Part shown: positions 8,424 through 17,072 of the stretch, piece after piece
Numbering within the stretch: position 1 is the first letter of the stretch
Layout of the letters: every line of letters begins with the position of its first letter
DNA from: Phormidium tenue FACHB-886
GTDB lineage: Bacteria; Cyanobacteriota; Cyanobacteriia; Elainellales; Elainellaceae
Reading direction: 5' to 3'
Length of the DNA: 64,000 nt
Assembly: GCF_014764505.1 (NCBI RefSeq)
Contig: NZ_JACXWX010000001.1
Coordinates: 248,001 to 312,000, forward strand
Notes under the pieces: generated by a model
Seen by the model: only the letters and a program-made list of their open reading frames with translations
The model's database searches: none
Told to the model about the DNA's origin: nothing
Program-made: the position numbers and the translations under genes

Positions 8424-8529
8424 GACAACCACCACTTCAGATCTTGAGCGCCTGTATTGAATCAGGGCTTATGAGGCTCCTCTATTTGTAGTGCATTTTG
8501 TAGATGAATGGTGGCACAGCCCTCCACCT

Positions 8530-8943
8530 TCAGCACCTGCTAACCTGAGGCAAAGCCGCAGGCTGCTGCCGTGACCCCCCGGTCGGCAACGCCACAACCT
8601 GCTGTGCGATCGCCTCCACTTGTGCAGGTTCTGCCTGCTGCAGCGTTGCCAGCAGCTCTATGCTTTGCACTAAAAGCAGGTCAACATCGATCTCAGCATA
8701 CTCAGAAGGGTAGCGCCGCAGTCGATTGATTCCTTCACCCAGTAGGATCAAGGCTCCCCGTAGATTGCGGTTGCTCAAATGGTAAAGCGCCACTGCTACC
8801 TGCAATATGCCTTGATAAAACGTTCTGTCAGGTTCGATTGCCTCCATCCACAGTGCCTCTAGCGTGTCGTGGCAGGCATAAAACTCACCGTTGTTAAATT
8901 GCTCAACGCCTTGCCAAAAAGCAGAGTCAGAGGGTTCAGTCAT
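8530..8943 (-). CDS. DUF309 family protein
   Basis: 137 residues. The helical DUF309 core spans about 8-110 with the typical motifs FWQGVEQFNNGEFYACHDTLE, LWMEAIEPDRTFYQGILQVAVALYH and RGALILLGEGINRLRRYPSEY. The conserved His and Glu residues suggest a metal or ligand site, but no reaction is known for the family. Its start overlaps the stop of the upstream DUF58 gene by 8 nt, so the two are translationally coupled and likely act in the same unit. The C-terminal 25 residues are variable. Confidence 0.87.
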   Translation of the reverse strand: MTEPSDSAFWQGVEQFNNGEFYACHDTLEALWMEAIEPDRTFYQGILQVAVALYHLSNRNLRGALILLGEGINRLRRYPSEYAEIDVDLLLVQSIELLATLQQAEPAQVEAIAQQVVALPTGGSRQQPAALPQVSRC

Positions 8944-10120
8944 GGTTTTGCTCCAAGGCAGCGGTAGGGGACAGGGCAGAAGATTGCAGCTGTAGTTGTA
9001 AAGGCTGATCGGGCTGTATCGTTCGACCCACAGATTGAGCTGTCTTCTGAGGCGAAGCTCCCGCCAAGGCGCTCGCTGCCGCAGACGAGAACCAAAGCAG
9101 CCAGCGGCTCCCGAGCGGCAGAGCCCTAAGGCTACCGGGGCTTTGGCTTAACCAGAGCAGCGGTACGTTTGGTGTGGAGCGATGGGGTTCTCCGGCAATC
9201 GTTGCTGCCAGTGCTTCCAAAACTGTTTGATCGCCCTGAATACGATCGGTTGCGGCTGTCCAAAGGCTGACGCGCAGGTGACGCTGACGCGCATAAGAAT
9301 AAAGGGATGCAGCCGCAACGACTGCTTGCTCAAAGTCTTCCGGCTCCCAAGAGCTGCAGGTGTCCAGCGCAATCACCAGCTCTTGTCCACCGGTATAGGT
9401 CTCCAATTCTCGCACCCGCAGATCGCCATAGCGGGCGCTCGTCTTCCAGTGTACTAGGCGAATCGAGTCACCCCAGCGGTAGGGGCGGAGAGTGCGTGTT
9501 AGCCCTTCACTAGCGGCTTGTGCTTGAGTTGCGCTCAGTAGCTGTTGGCTGGTATCTTGCCCCATCTCGTCTACTAAAGGACACTGAGTCAGGGATAGGA
9601 CCATCGGGTAAACAACTGCGATCGCTTTTGCCCGCCGCTGCCGCTGGCACCAAAATAAGCCTAGTGGAGCAGCCGTTCGCAGCCCGATCGTTTGCCAACG
9701 ATAAACACCACGCCGTTGGTCCGGTAATCCGTAGCGCCAAATATGTATACTGCGCGGTAATATCACCTCGATCGCCTGCTCCATGGGCTTTCCTAGCTGC
9801 GTGGGTAGTTCATCTCGCACCTGAAGCAAGGTTTGCGGCTGCGGACTGAGATTTTCAAGGTGGACCTCAACCGTCAAGGCTTCGCCAGCGCTTACAGGAA
9901 CAATTTCATGGCGACGGACCCGGAGCTGGCGGAGCGATCGGGAGGGCAAAATCGCACCAATTGCTAACAGCGCTAAGATTACACCGCTAATTACGTACAG
10001 CCAGCCTGCCATTGTGTTGGTTGCTGCCCCAAAGAAGAAGAGGGCTAGCCCAGCCAGTAGACAACCGCTGTAGGCAGGCGTAACCCAGTGTGTTTCAAGC
10101 CAATGGAGGAGATGGCGCAT
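8936..10120 (-). CDS. DUF58 domain membrane protein
   Basis: 394 residues. Two transmembrane helices near residues 14-55 (GLALFFFGAATNTMAGWLY, then VILALLAIGAILPS) are followed by a beta-rich region and the DUF58 signature RPYRWGDSIRLVHWKTSARYG (around 210-235), then a von Willebrand A-like part with LVIALDT. DUF58 proteins usually accompany MoxR AAA ATPases and transglutaminase-like proteins, and are thought to act in assembly or cell-wall-linked processes. No MoxR gene is in view here; the partner is DUF309, overlapping by 8 nt. Acts at the cytoplasmic membrane by inference. Confidence 0.87.
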   Translation of the reverse strand: MRHLLHWLETHWVTPAYSGCLLAGLALFFFGAATNTMAGWLYVISGVILALLAIGAILPSRSLRQLRVRRHEIVPVSAGEALTVEVHLENLSPQPQTLLQVRDELPTQLGKPMEQAIEVILPRSIHIWRYGLPDQRRGVYRWQTIGLRTAAPLGLFWCQRQRRAKAIAVVYPMVLSLTQCPLVDEMGQDTSQQLLSATQAQAASEGLTRTLRPYRWGDSIRLVHWKTSARYGDLRVRELETYTGGQELVIALDTCSSWEPEDFEQAVVAAASLYSYARQRHLRVSLWTAATDRIQGDQTVLEALAATIAGEPHRSTPNVPLLWLSQSPGSLRALPLGSRWLLWFSSAAASALAGASPQKTAQSVGRTIQPDQPLQLQLQSSALSPTAALEQNHD

Positions 10121-10244
10121 GGAGATGAGAACGTTTTGAGTAGAGCAAATTTGTTACTTTATCCTCTGGTTTACCTCTAATTGGCAATGCTTGCCAGCCA
10201 ATCGACACGTTATAATTCTTCGCAGGTATACGCAAACTTTCTTT

Positions 10245-10571
10245 ATGAGTAATTCTCTGGTCCATGCGTTTTTCGTGGGGCGGGCGATCGCTGAAGCCCT
10301 TGGCGAGCAGCTCGAAAACTCCGTCACAAATGCGCTGAGTGAACTGGGTAAATTTGACGCTGAACAGCGGGAGCGGCTGCGGCAGTTTACTGACGAGGTG
10401 TTGGAGCGGGCTAATCGTGCTGAAGAGCTGGCAATGCAGGGGCGATCGACGGCGATCGTACCAGTTGGCAACAAATCTGAAGATCTGCAAGCTATGATCG
10501 ACGACCTGAGAGCTGAAGTTGCCCACCTCAGAGCCGAACTCCAGCGCTACCGCAATCGCATTTCGCAGTAA
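10245..10571 (+). CDS. Small conserved cyanobacterial coiled-coil protein (DUF6825-like)
   Basis: 108 residues from the ATG at 10245 (MSNSLVHAFFVGRAIAEAL). The N-terminal third is a conserved amphipathic helix; residues 35-60 and 78-105 are strongly helical with heptad character (RERLRQFTDEVLERANRAEE, then DDLRAEVAHLRAELQRYRNR), so it probably oligomerises. Proteins of this type occur across cyanobacteria, and similar ones in plants, and have been described as thylakoid-associated; that is from memory and not verifiable here. An upstream in-frame ATG at 10191 adds 18 residues with no family look. It precedes the ABC1 kinase gene by about 90 nt on the same strand and could share its transcript. 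Confidence 0.7.
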   Translation: MSNSLVHAFFVGRAIAEALGEQLENSVTNALSELGKFDAEQRERLRQFTDEVLERANRAEELAMQGRSTAIVPVGNKSEDLQAMIDDLRAEVAHLRAELQRYRNRISQ

Positions 10572-10659
10572 GGCGGCATGTCCCTAGTTAAACCTGGGAT
10601 AGCCTCCAGTCTCACTGCTCCGTCTAACAAGCCACCTCCTTCACCCCTCACCTGCCTAA

Positions 10660-12489
10660 GTGACTGCTCTGTTTGATGACTCTAACCCGTTGCTCGATCC
10701 TGAGGGGGTGCGGTCGTCCTTCGATCGCTTAGATACGCCATCTGGAACTCAGCCGCCCATGCAAGAGGACGATCGTCAAGTTATCCCCACCTACCCCGTC
10801 AAACCCTATGGCGGCAAGGCCTACCGTTGGAGCCGCGAGAACTATTCGCGCCGCCGCCGCTACATTGACATTTGGTCATTTGTGCTGAAGCTGCTAGCTG
10901 CGCGATGGGCATTCAACAAGTCTTGGTCTTATACGGGTGGTATCACCGAAGAGAAAAAAGCGAAACGACGGCGGGAGCTAGCCATCTGGATTCGAGAAAC
11001 GCTGCTGGAATTGGGACCCACGTTCATCAAGATAGGTCAGCTCTTCTCAACTCGCGCCGATCTATTTCCGATCGAGTATGTCGAAGAATTGTCTAAGCTG
11101 CAAGACAAAGTTCCTGCCTTTAGCTACGAGCAGGTAGAAGCCATCGTTCGGCAAGATTTTGGCAAAACAATTCCTGAGCTATACCGCAATTTTGACCCGA
11201 TTCCGATCGCGGCTGCTAGTTTGGGTCAGGTTCACCGGGCTCAGCTCTATTCCGGCGAAGAAGTAGTCGTCAAGGTACAGCGACCGGGCTTAAAAAAGCT
11301 CTTTACAATCGACCTGGCGATTCTCAAGGGCATTGCGCGCTACTTCCAAAACCATCGGGAGTGGGGGCGTGGGCGAGACTGGATGGGTATTTACGGCGAA
11401 TGCTGCAAAATCCTTTGGGAAGAGATCGAGTATCTGAATGAGGGGCGCAACGCTGATACTTTCCGGCGCAACTTCCGGGGTGAAGACTGGGTGAAAGTAC
11501 CGCGTATTTACTGGCGCTACAGCTCCCCACGGGTGCTAACGCTGGAATATATGCCCGGTATCAAAATTAGCCACTACGAAGCGCTAGAGGCTGCCGGGCT
11601 CGATCGTAAAGCCTTGGCAAGGCTAGGAGCTAAGTCTTATCTGCATCAGCTTCTGCACAATGGCTTTTTCCATGCTGACCCGCATCCCGGCAATATTGCA
11701 GTCAGCCCAGAGGGAGCGCTAATCTTCTATGACTTTGGCATGATGGGGCAGGTGCAGCCGGTGACGCGAGAACGGCTGATGGATACGTTTTTTGGTATTG
11801 CCCAGAAGGATGCCGATCGTGTTGTTACTTCGCTGGTGGCGCTGGGGGCATTGGCAGAAGCTGAAGATATGGGTCCGGTGCGGCGATCGGTTCAGTTCAT
11901 GCTGGATCACTTCATGGATAAGCCATTTGAGCACCAGTCGATTACGGCGATCAGCGACGACCTCTACGAAATTGCTTATGATCAGCCCTTCCGCTTTCCG
12001 GCCACGTTTACCTTTGTAATGCGCGCTTTTTCTACGCTGGAGGGCGTTGGCAAGGGGCTAGACCCAGAATTTAACTTTATGGAGGTTGCACAACCGTTTG
12101 CAATGCAGCTTATGAGTAATGGAAACGGCTCTCACAACGGAATATCTGAAAGTTTGCTGGGCGAACTGGGACGGCAGGCAGCGCAAGTTAGCAGCACAGC
12201 TCTAGGCTTGCCCCGCCGCATCGAAGACACCCTCGACAAGCTAGAACGCGGTGACGTCCGATTGCGGGTACGATCGACTGAATCCGATCGGCTCCTGCGG
12301 CGGATCAGTAGCGTCAACATGGGAACTAACTATACTTTACTGGTAGGGGCATTTACGCTATCTGCCACCATCCTCCTGGTAAATCATTACCTTTGGCTGG
12401 CTGGACTGGCAGCGGCAATCGCGGCGTTTGCTGCGTTCGCGCTGATCCGGCTGATGATGCGGCTAGATCGATACGATCGGATGTTTTAA
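10660..12489 (+). CDS. ABC1/UbiB-type atypical kinase, AarF family
   Basis: 609 residues from a GTG at 10660. The ABC1 kinase-like domain spans about 120-470: KIGQLFSTRADLFP (the family-specific KxGQ motif), the Ala-rich loop AAASLGQVHRAQL, VVVKVQRPGL with the catalytic Lys, FHADPHPGNIAV as catalytic loop and YDFGMMG as the metal-binding DFG. The C-terminus has two hydrophobic segments (LLVGAFTLSATILLV and AGLAAAIAAFAAFALI), giving membrane attachment. Family members act in quinone (plastoquinone/tocopherol) metabolism, probably as ATPases; cyanobacteria carry several copies, so the exact role is open. Followed 97 nt later by a PP2C phosphatase gene on the same strand. Confidence 0.93.
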   Translation: MTALFDDSNPLLDPEGVRSSFDRLDTPSGTQPPMQEDDRQVIPTYPVKPYGGKAYRWSRENYSRRRRYIDIWSFVLKLLAARWAFNKSWSYTGGITEEKKAKRRRELAIWIRETLLELGPTFIKIGQLFSTRADLFPIEYVEELSKLQDKVPAFSYEQVEAIVRQDFGKTIPELYRNFDPIPIAAASLGQVHRAQLYSGEEVVVKVQRPGLKKLFTIDLAILKGIARYFQNHREWGRGRDWMGIYGECCKILWEEIEYLNEGRNADTFRRNFRGEDWVKVPRIYWRYSSPRVLTLEYMPGIKISHYEALEAAGLDRKALARLGAKSYLHQLLHNGFFHADPHPGNIAVSPEGALIFYDFGMMGQVQPVTRERLMDTFFGIAQKDADRVVTSLVALGALAEAEDMGPVRRSVQFMLDHFMDKPFEHQSITAISDDLYEIAYDQPFRFPATFTFVMRAFSTLEGVGKGLDPEFNFMEVAQPFAMQLMSNGNGSHNGISESLLGELGRQAAQVSSTALGLPRRIEDTLDKLERGDVRLRVRSTESDRLLRRISSVNMGTNYTLLVGAFTLSATILLVNHYLWLAGLAAAIAAFAAFALIRLMMRLDRYDRMF

Positions 12490-12586
12490 CCCTTCATCCG
12501 GTTGAGACACAGCTTTGCTGAGTTGGCAGGGGCATCGCCTTCAGCAACTAAACTACAAGTAGGACAATGATGCCGATAGCGCAAAC

Positions 12587-13333
12587 ATGAAACGTTTCTT
12601 CACGGGTCTTACCGATCCGGGGCTTCTGAGAGCAGTCAATCAGGATGACTACTTTATCGATCCAGACGGTCGATTCTTTGTCGTGGCAGATGGCATGGGC
12701 GGGCATGCAGGCGGGCAAGAAGCTAGCCGTTTAGCAACGCAGGCTATCCAGAGTTGCCTCAGTGAAGCTTGGGACTCAGAAGAATCTTCGCAGGCGCTGC
12801 TGGAAACTGCTTTTTTGAAAGCCAACCAAGCTATTTTACAAGACCAGGCAACGCACCCAGAAAGATCGGATATGGGCACGACAGCCGTTGTGGTGATGCT
12901 GCGGCAGGAGCAACCCTGGTGCGCCCACATTGGCGACTCTCGCCTTTACCGACTGCGCGGAGCCAAACTGCAGCAGATTACCGAAGACCACACCTGGGTG
13001 GCGCGGGCAATGCGGATGGGCGATATCACCCCCGATCAGGCTCGCATTCACCCCTGGCGACATATCTTGTCTAAGTGCTTAGGGCGGGAAGACCTCCGCC
13101 AAATTGATGTTCAGCAGTTTGATCTCCAAGCCAATGATCGCCTCCTCCTCTGTAGCGATGGCTTAACCGAAGAACTTTCTGACCATCTGATCGCCCACCA
13201 GCTCAAGACAATTCGATCGTGCGATCGGGCTGCTGTGGCGCTGGTTGATGCTGCGAAGGACAAAGGTGGCCGAGATAACATCACCGTAGTGATTGTAGCT
13301 TTTGATGAGAGTGGCTTATCGACTGACGTTTGA
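12587..13333 (+). CDS. PP2C-type serine/threonine protein phosphatase (Stp/PrpC-like)
   Basis: 248 residues, a complete bacterial PP2C. Metal- and phosphate-binding motifs in order: GLTDPGLLRAVNQDDYF, VVADGMGGHAGGQEAS, DMGTTAVVVML, HIGDSRLYRLRG, TEDHTWVARAM, LLLCSDGLTE and GGRDNITVVIV. It dephosphorylates Ser/Thr residues with Mn2+ or Mg2+ in the cytosol. In many bacteria this enzyme is paired with a PASTA kinase; no protein kinase of that type lies nearby, and the immediate upstream gene is an ABC1 kinase, so the partner is unknown. No extra domains. Confidence 0.94.
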   Translation: MKRFFTGLTDPGLLRAVNQDDYFIDPDGRFFVVADGMGGHAGGQEASRLATQAIQSCLSEAWDSEESSQALLETAFLKANQAILQDQATHPERSDMGTTAVVVMLRQEQPWCAHIGDSRLYRLRGAKLQQITEDHTWVARAMRMGDITPDQARIHPWRHILSKCLGREDLRQIDVQQFDLQANDRLLLCSDGLTEELSDHLIAHQLKTIRSCDRAAVALVDAAKDKGGRDNITVVIVAFDESGLSTDV

Positions 13334-13459
13334 GTGACTGGATTGGGGTAACGCAACGCTGCAGAGCCAAAACTTGGTTTGAATTTACGCACAATTTCGG
13401 AGGAGTGCTGTAAGCTATTGCTGATGTTGCTGCATCCAGTTCTCGTTGAATTCGTGTTT

Positions 13460-14068
13460 ATGCGATCGACTTCGGTTTCCGCTGCTCACAAGCGCCCCTC
13501 TCTGTTGAAACGGTTCATTCGCGTTTGCCGCAAATCCCTCATCGCCTTAGTAGCTTTGATATTGCTGGGCTTAGGGTACAAACAGCTTGAAAGCTTTCTC
13601 CATCCGCCCCAAGCAGTTTTAGTGCTGGGCGGTTCTATAGAACGCGAAAAGTTTGCTGCCAGCTTCGCACAAGCGCATCCTGACCTACCCGTGTGGATTT
13701 CGTCGGGCAGCAACCCTGAATATGCTGAGTGGGTTTTTCAGGAAGCAGGCATTTCGCCCGAGCGTCTGCATCTGGACTATCGCGCCGTTGATACCGTCAC
13801 CAACTTCACCACGCTGGTCGATCAGTTCAAGGCGCAGGACATTCACAGCATTTACCTGATCACCTCCGACTACCACATGCGCCGCGCTTCGGTGATTGGC
13901 GAAATTGTTTTGGGAAGTCGCGGCATCGATTTTAGAACAGTGGAAGTGCCCTCCCAGCGATCGCCCGAACCTCTCAACAAAGCCATTCGCGACGGAGCCA
14001 GAGCCGTTCTCTGGGTTGCAACAGGCAGCACCGGATCAAGTTTTGCCAATGTCCTTAGCCAGAAATAG
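13460..14068 (+). CDS. YdcF/SanA family (DUF218) protein
   Basis: About 202 residues from the ATG at 13460; in-frame ATG (13424) and TTG (13379) starts exist and the choice is uncertain. A basic leader and one membrane helix (KSLIALVALILLGLGY) anchor the DUF218 domain: QAVLVLGGSIEREKF, PVWISSGSNPEY, ERLHLDYRAVDTVTNF and IYLITSDYHMRRASVIG. The DxxAxxTxxN-like stretch and SDxxHxxR motif are hallmarks of the family, which is linked to envelope permeability and lipid-linked precursors, but no reaction is established. Probably faces the periplasm. Starts shortly after the PP2C stop. Confidence 0.85.
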   Translation: MRSTSVSAAHKRPSLLKRFIRVCRKSLIALVALILLGLGYKQLESFLHPPQAVLVLGGSIEREKFAASFAQAHPDLPVWISSGSNPEYAEWVFQEAGISPERLHLDYRAVDTVTNFTTLVDQFKAQDIHSIYLITSDYHMRRASVIGEIVLGSRGIDFRTVEVPSQRSPEPLNKAIRDGARAVLWVATGSTGSSFANVLSQK

Positions 14069-14252
14069 CGCAGATGCACACCACCTCGCTAGGCAATACG
14101 CTAGGACTAGAGGATTTGCATCAGCCCTGCTCTGCTGAGTCTCGTCGCAAAAGGCGCTAAGTCAAGGCATGAGGAGATCCGAAGTGGGCAATCCTCTATA
14201 TCCCGATCGACAATAGAAGAGTAAGCACTCACGCTCGATCGCTGATTTCATC

Positions 14253-14906
14253 GTGCCTCACTCCTCCTCTGTCTGGACTATGCCAAATCCTGAGGATGTC
14301 CAGCCTCGCTCACCATCTGACGCTCCTGAAACCGCAGAATTGCTTGATGAGTCCAGTTTGAATACGGTACTGGACATTGTAGCGGCGATCGAAACTGCGG
14401 AAGAATTGGCGCTGCTCGAAACGCTCACGCTGGCTCAGAAACGCCAAGTTTGGGCTGCTATTTCTGACGAGCAAAAGCTAAGGCTAAAGCAAATTCGCAC
14501 CGCCTCATCAAACGGTACTCAGGCAGCGGTCGCCCCGAGCGAACCTGCCCCAATGCCAGCGCTGCCGCTGACTCGGCAAACGACCGAAGATCCTGTAGCC
14601 GAACCCACAGCCGAGGCAGACGCAACTGCCGCTGAAATGGATTCGCTTGATGTAGAAGAAGAGATGCAGGCAGACCTGCAAAACGATTTAGAAGAAATTG
14701 CTCAGTCTACCTTAGACAATCCGATTCCCAGAGTGGGCGATCGCGTTATCCTCCTGCCCAAACCGCAGCTCAATTCAGCAGACTTGATTGCTATCTGGGA
14801 TGTGATAGATATTCAAGGTGAACATGCCCAGATCAAAGACAAGCGCCTTGGTACGCGCCGCTATCCGCTGAACTGGCTAATGCGCTATCCAGATCCAGAC
14901 TTTTAG
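14253..14906 (+). CDS. Conserved cyanobacterial acidic protein of unknown function
   Basis: 217 residues from a GTG; an ATG at 14280 (MPNPEDVQPR) is an equally likely start. Three parts: a helical N-terminal third (TVLDIVAAIETAEELALLETL, KRQVWAAISDEQKLRLKQIR), a low-complexity acidic middle rich in Ala, Glu and Asp, and a compact C-terminus with VGDRVILLPKPQL and GEHAQIKDKRLGTRRYPLNWL that looks like a small beta-barrel (SH3-like). No membrane segment or signal. I do not recognise a function; the C-terminal barrel suggests a protein- or nucleic-acid-binding role. A short tandem repeat follows the stop. Confidence 0.7.
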   Translation: MPHSSSVWTMPNPEDVQPRSPSDAPETAELLDESSLNTVLDIVAAIETAEELALLETLTLAQKRQVWAAISDEQKLRLKQIRTASSNGTQAAVAPSEPAPMPALPLTRQTTEDPVAEPTAEADATAAEMDSLDVEEEMQADLQNDLEEIAQSTLDNPIPRVGDRVILLPKPQLNSADLIAIWDVIDIQGEHAQIKDKRLGTRRYPLNWLMRYPDPDF

Positions 14907-14909
14907 CCC

Positions 14910-14954
14910 GCTTGAGCCTAGGTTGCTTGAACCTAGCTTGCTTAAACCTATGCG
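14910..14954. repeat. 15-bp tandem repeat, three units
   Basis: Three consecutive 15-mers: GCTTGAGCCTAGGTT, GCTTGAACCTAGCTT and GCTTAAACCTATGCG. The array fills the gap between two convergent genes and runs into the last codons of the ABC-2 permease gene. Confidence 0.7.
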
Positions 14955-15727
14955 CCCATCCCCGAATACTGTTTCAGCCCCCTTCGCCACAGCCAACGAT
15001 TCAGCACCCAAAATACAGCAATCCAGCCGAGCATTGCCAGAAAACCTTGACCCAAATTAACCGGCAGCCCCACCAGAATGCTAGCTGGAAAATCGATTAG
15101 ATAAGGAAAGGGTGTCCAAAGGGCAATTTGCCGAACGAGCGGTGGAAACACTTCCAGCGGTGCAATCAGCCCAGATAGGAATAAGTAGAACAGAAACCAG
15201 AAAGACTCGATCGCATTGGCGCGTTCAATCCAGAACGCCATCATGGCAAAGGCATACTGCGACACAAAGCGCAAAATAAACGCCAGCGTCACTGCCAAAA
15301 TACAGAGCAGAATTTGAGTCAGGCTAGGAGCCCAGGCTGCCTGCGGATAGAGGACAAAGAACAACACCAAAAGGGCAACTGCGAACGGCAACCGAGCCAA
15401 TCGCTCTGCTAGATGCGAAGCAAAATGATGCCAACCCGGATCCAGCGGCTGCAGCAGCCGAAACGATAGTTTTCCCTCGACGATCTCTCGCTCAAATTCC
15501 CAAATCACCCAAACGATGCTGAATTGCCGTACGAAGAAGACTGCAATAAAGTAGCGAACAAAATCTAACGGCGACAGCCCAAACTGCCCCTGCTGCGAAG
15601 CCTGCACCCAAACACCCATCAAAATAATCGGCAAGCTACCCGACAGCACCCAAAAGAACAGCTCTGCCCGGTATTCCAGCATGTAGGCATAGTAGACGAA
15701 GAGAAGAGTTTTGGCAGTGCGGAACAT
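14948..15727 (-). CDS. ABC-2 family transporter permease
   Basis: 259 residues with six predicted membrane helices. It belongs to the ABC-2 subfamily once called DUF990/PF06182: N-terminal MLEYRAELFFWVLSGSLPI, VWVIWEFEREIVEGKLSFRL, LQPLDPGWHHFASHLAERLA, then WIERANAIESFWFLFYLF and SGLIAPLEVFPPLVRQIALW. Encoded about 100 nt downstream of an ABC ATPase gene on the same strand, together forming an exporter. In most genomes this family comes as ATPase plus two different permeases; only one permease is visible here, so the second must be elsewhere or this one works as a homodimer. Substrate unknown; polysaccharide, lipid or peptide export are possible. Confidence 0.88.
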   Translation of the reverse strand: MFRTAKTLLFVYYAYMLEYRAELFFWVLSGSLPIILMGVWVQASQQGQFGLSPLDFVRYFIAVFFVRQFSIVWVIWEFEREIVEGKLSFRLLQPLDPGWHHFASHLAERLARLPFAVALLVLFFVLYPQAAWAPSLTQILLCILAVTLAFILRFVSQYAFAMMAFWIERANAIESFWFLFYLFLSGLIAPLEVFPPLVRQIALWTPFPYLIDFPASILVGLPVNLGQGFLAMLGWIAVFWVLNRWLWRRGLKQYSGMGA

Positions 15728-15827
15728 GAGTGGAGAAGGAATAAAGGCGGATAGAGCAAGAATTGGTGGAAAGAAAAGCGAGCGGGGTTAGCGCTCGATA
15801 GCCCAATAGTTTAGAATTTTCGCTGCC

Positions 15828-16835
15828 TCATCGCCCTGTCCTTCCTGCCGCCGTTGTTCCAGCGGTAAACACCTGCCCGATCACTTCTTCGATCGGCGGC
15901 TCTGTGACCTTCAAATCTGCCACTTCCAGATTAGCGAGGACGCGTGAGAGGGTATGCGTCAGCTTTTCCTGCGGAACAATGATCCGAACTACACGACCGT
16001 CTACATCGACTTCACCCAGATCGCCATAAGACTGAAGCTCGGCGGGCGATCGTGCCTCAACTAGCTCCACAATGATCTCGCGGCAGGGGGCAAAACGTTC
16101 TAGCAGCCCATCTAAGCTGCCGTCGTAGATCAGTTGCCCCGCTCGGATGACCAAAACGCGCTGACAGAGTGCTGTAATGTCTGCCATGTAGTGGCTAGTC
16201 AGCAGCACAGTGGCTTGATAGCGCTGGTTGTATTCTCGCAGAAACTCGCGAACGCTGACTTGGGCGTTCACATCTAAGCCCAGCGTTGGCTCATCGAGAA
16301 ACAGCACTTTGGGGCGGTGAATCAGCGCAGCCAGTAGCTCGGCTTTCATGCGTTCGCCCAGCGATAGCTTGCGGACGGGCTGCGAGAGTTTATCTTCTAG
16401 GGCAAGCATGTCGCTCAGTTCGCCCACGCGCTGGCGGAAGTCTCGATCGCTTATGCCATAGACTGCCGCATTAATCCGCAATGAATCTAGAGCCGGTAGA
16501 TCCCAAATGAGCTGCTGCTTTTGCCCCATCACCAGCGTAATTTTTTGCAGAAAATCTTGCTCGCGCTTGAAGGGTACATGTCCTGCAACGGTGATGCTGC
16601 CGCTAGATGGATGAATCAGTCCGGTTAGCATTTTTAGCGTAGTGGTTTTTCCGGCTCCGTTTGCGCCCAAAAACCCAACCACTTCTCCGGGTTCAATTTG
16701 GAATGAAACGGATTGTACCGCCGCGATCGATCGATAAGTGCGTTTAAAGAAGTGAACCAGCGTCCCTCGCAGTCCTGGTTCTTTAACGGCTACCGGGTAA
16801 ACCTTGTTCAGGTTTTGCACAGAAATAATTGACAT
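15828..16835 (-). CDS. ABC transporter ATP-binding protein (exporter)
   Basis: 335 residues. ATPase core about 20-240: Walker A GANGAGKT, Q-loop MGQKQQ, signature LSLGERMKAELLAALIHRPK (LSLGE), Walker B VLFLDEP and switch His in LLTSHYM. The N-terminal insertion HFFKRTYRSIAAVQSVSF is typical of ATPases that pair with the ABC-2 (DUF990-type) permease encoded just downstream. The C-terminal 100 residues are a regulatory region seen in drug, polysaccharide and Nat-type exporters. Upstream 16836-17072 (237 nt before the LOG gene stop) has no recognised feature beyond a probable promoter. Confidence 0.92.
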   Translation of the reverse strand: MSIISVQNLNKVYPVAVKEPGLRGTLVHFFKRTYRSIAAVQSVSFQIEPGEVVGFLGANGAGKTTTLKMLTGLIHPSSGSITVAGHVPFKREQDFLQKITLVMGQKQQLIWDLPALDSLRINAAVYGISDRDFRQRVGELSDMLALEDKLSQPVRKLSLGERMKAELLAALIHRPKVLFLDEPTLGLDVNAQVSVREFLREYNQRYQATVLLTSHYMADITALCQRVLVIRAGQLIYDGSLDGLLERFAPCREIIVELVEARSPAELQSYGDLGEVDVDGRVVRIIVPQEKLTHTLSRVLANLEVADLKVTEPPIEEVIGQVFTAGTTAAGRTGR

Positions 16836-17072
16836 GGGCGGCAGATGGAGCGAGTAGCGCTTTAAAGGGACTGGGTGGATTGTCTGGTGTTTAGGGGGTT
16901 CTGTCTACCTCCTTAGAGGGGAGACAGCCGTTGAACTGTAGCGATCGTTTCCAGTCTTCAGCAACAGGTTTTTAGTAAACAGAGCTAAATGCCTGGATCT
17001 AAGCAGCATGAAGCTGTCCGCTGAGGCTACCGGATGAATAGGATAATTGGACTATCCAACCAGCAAATTGCC

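Noticed and set aside
10095-10526. 143- and 106-codon frames on the minus strand
   Set aside because: Both lie opposite the coiled-coil protein gene at 10245; no recognisable sequence.
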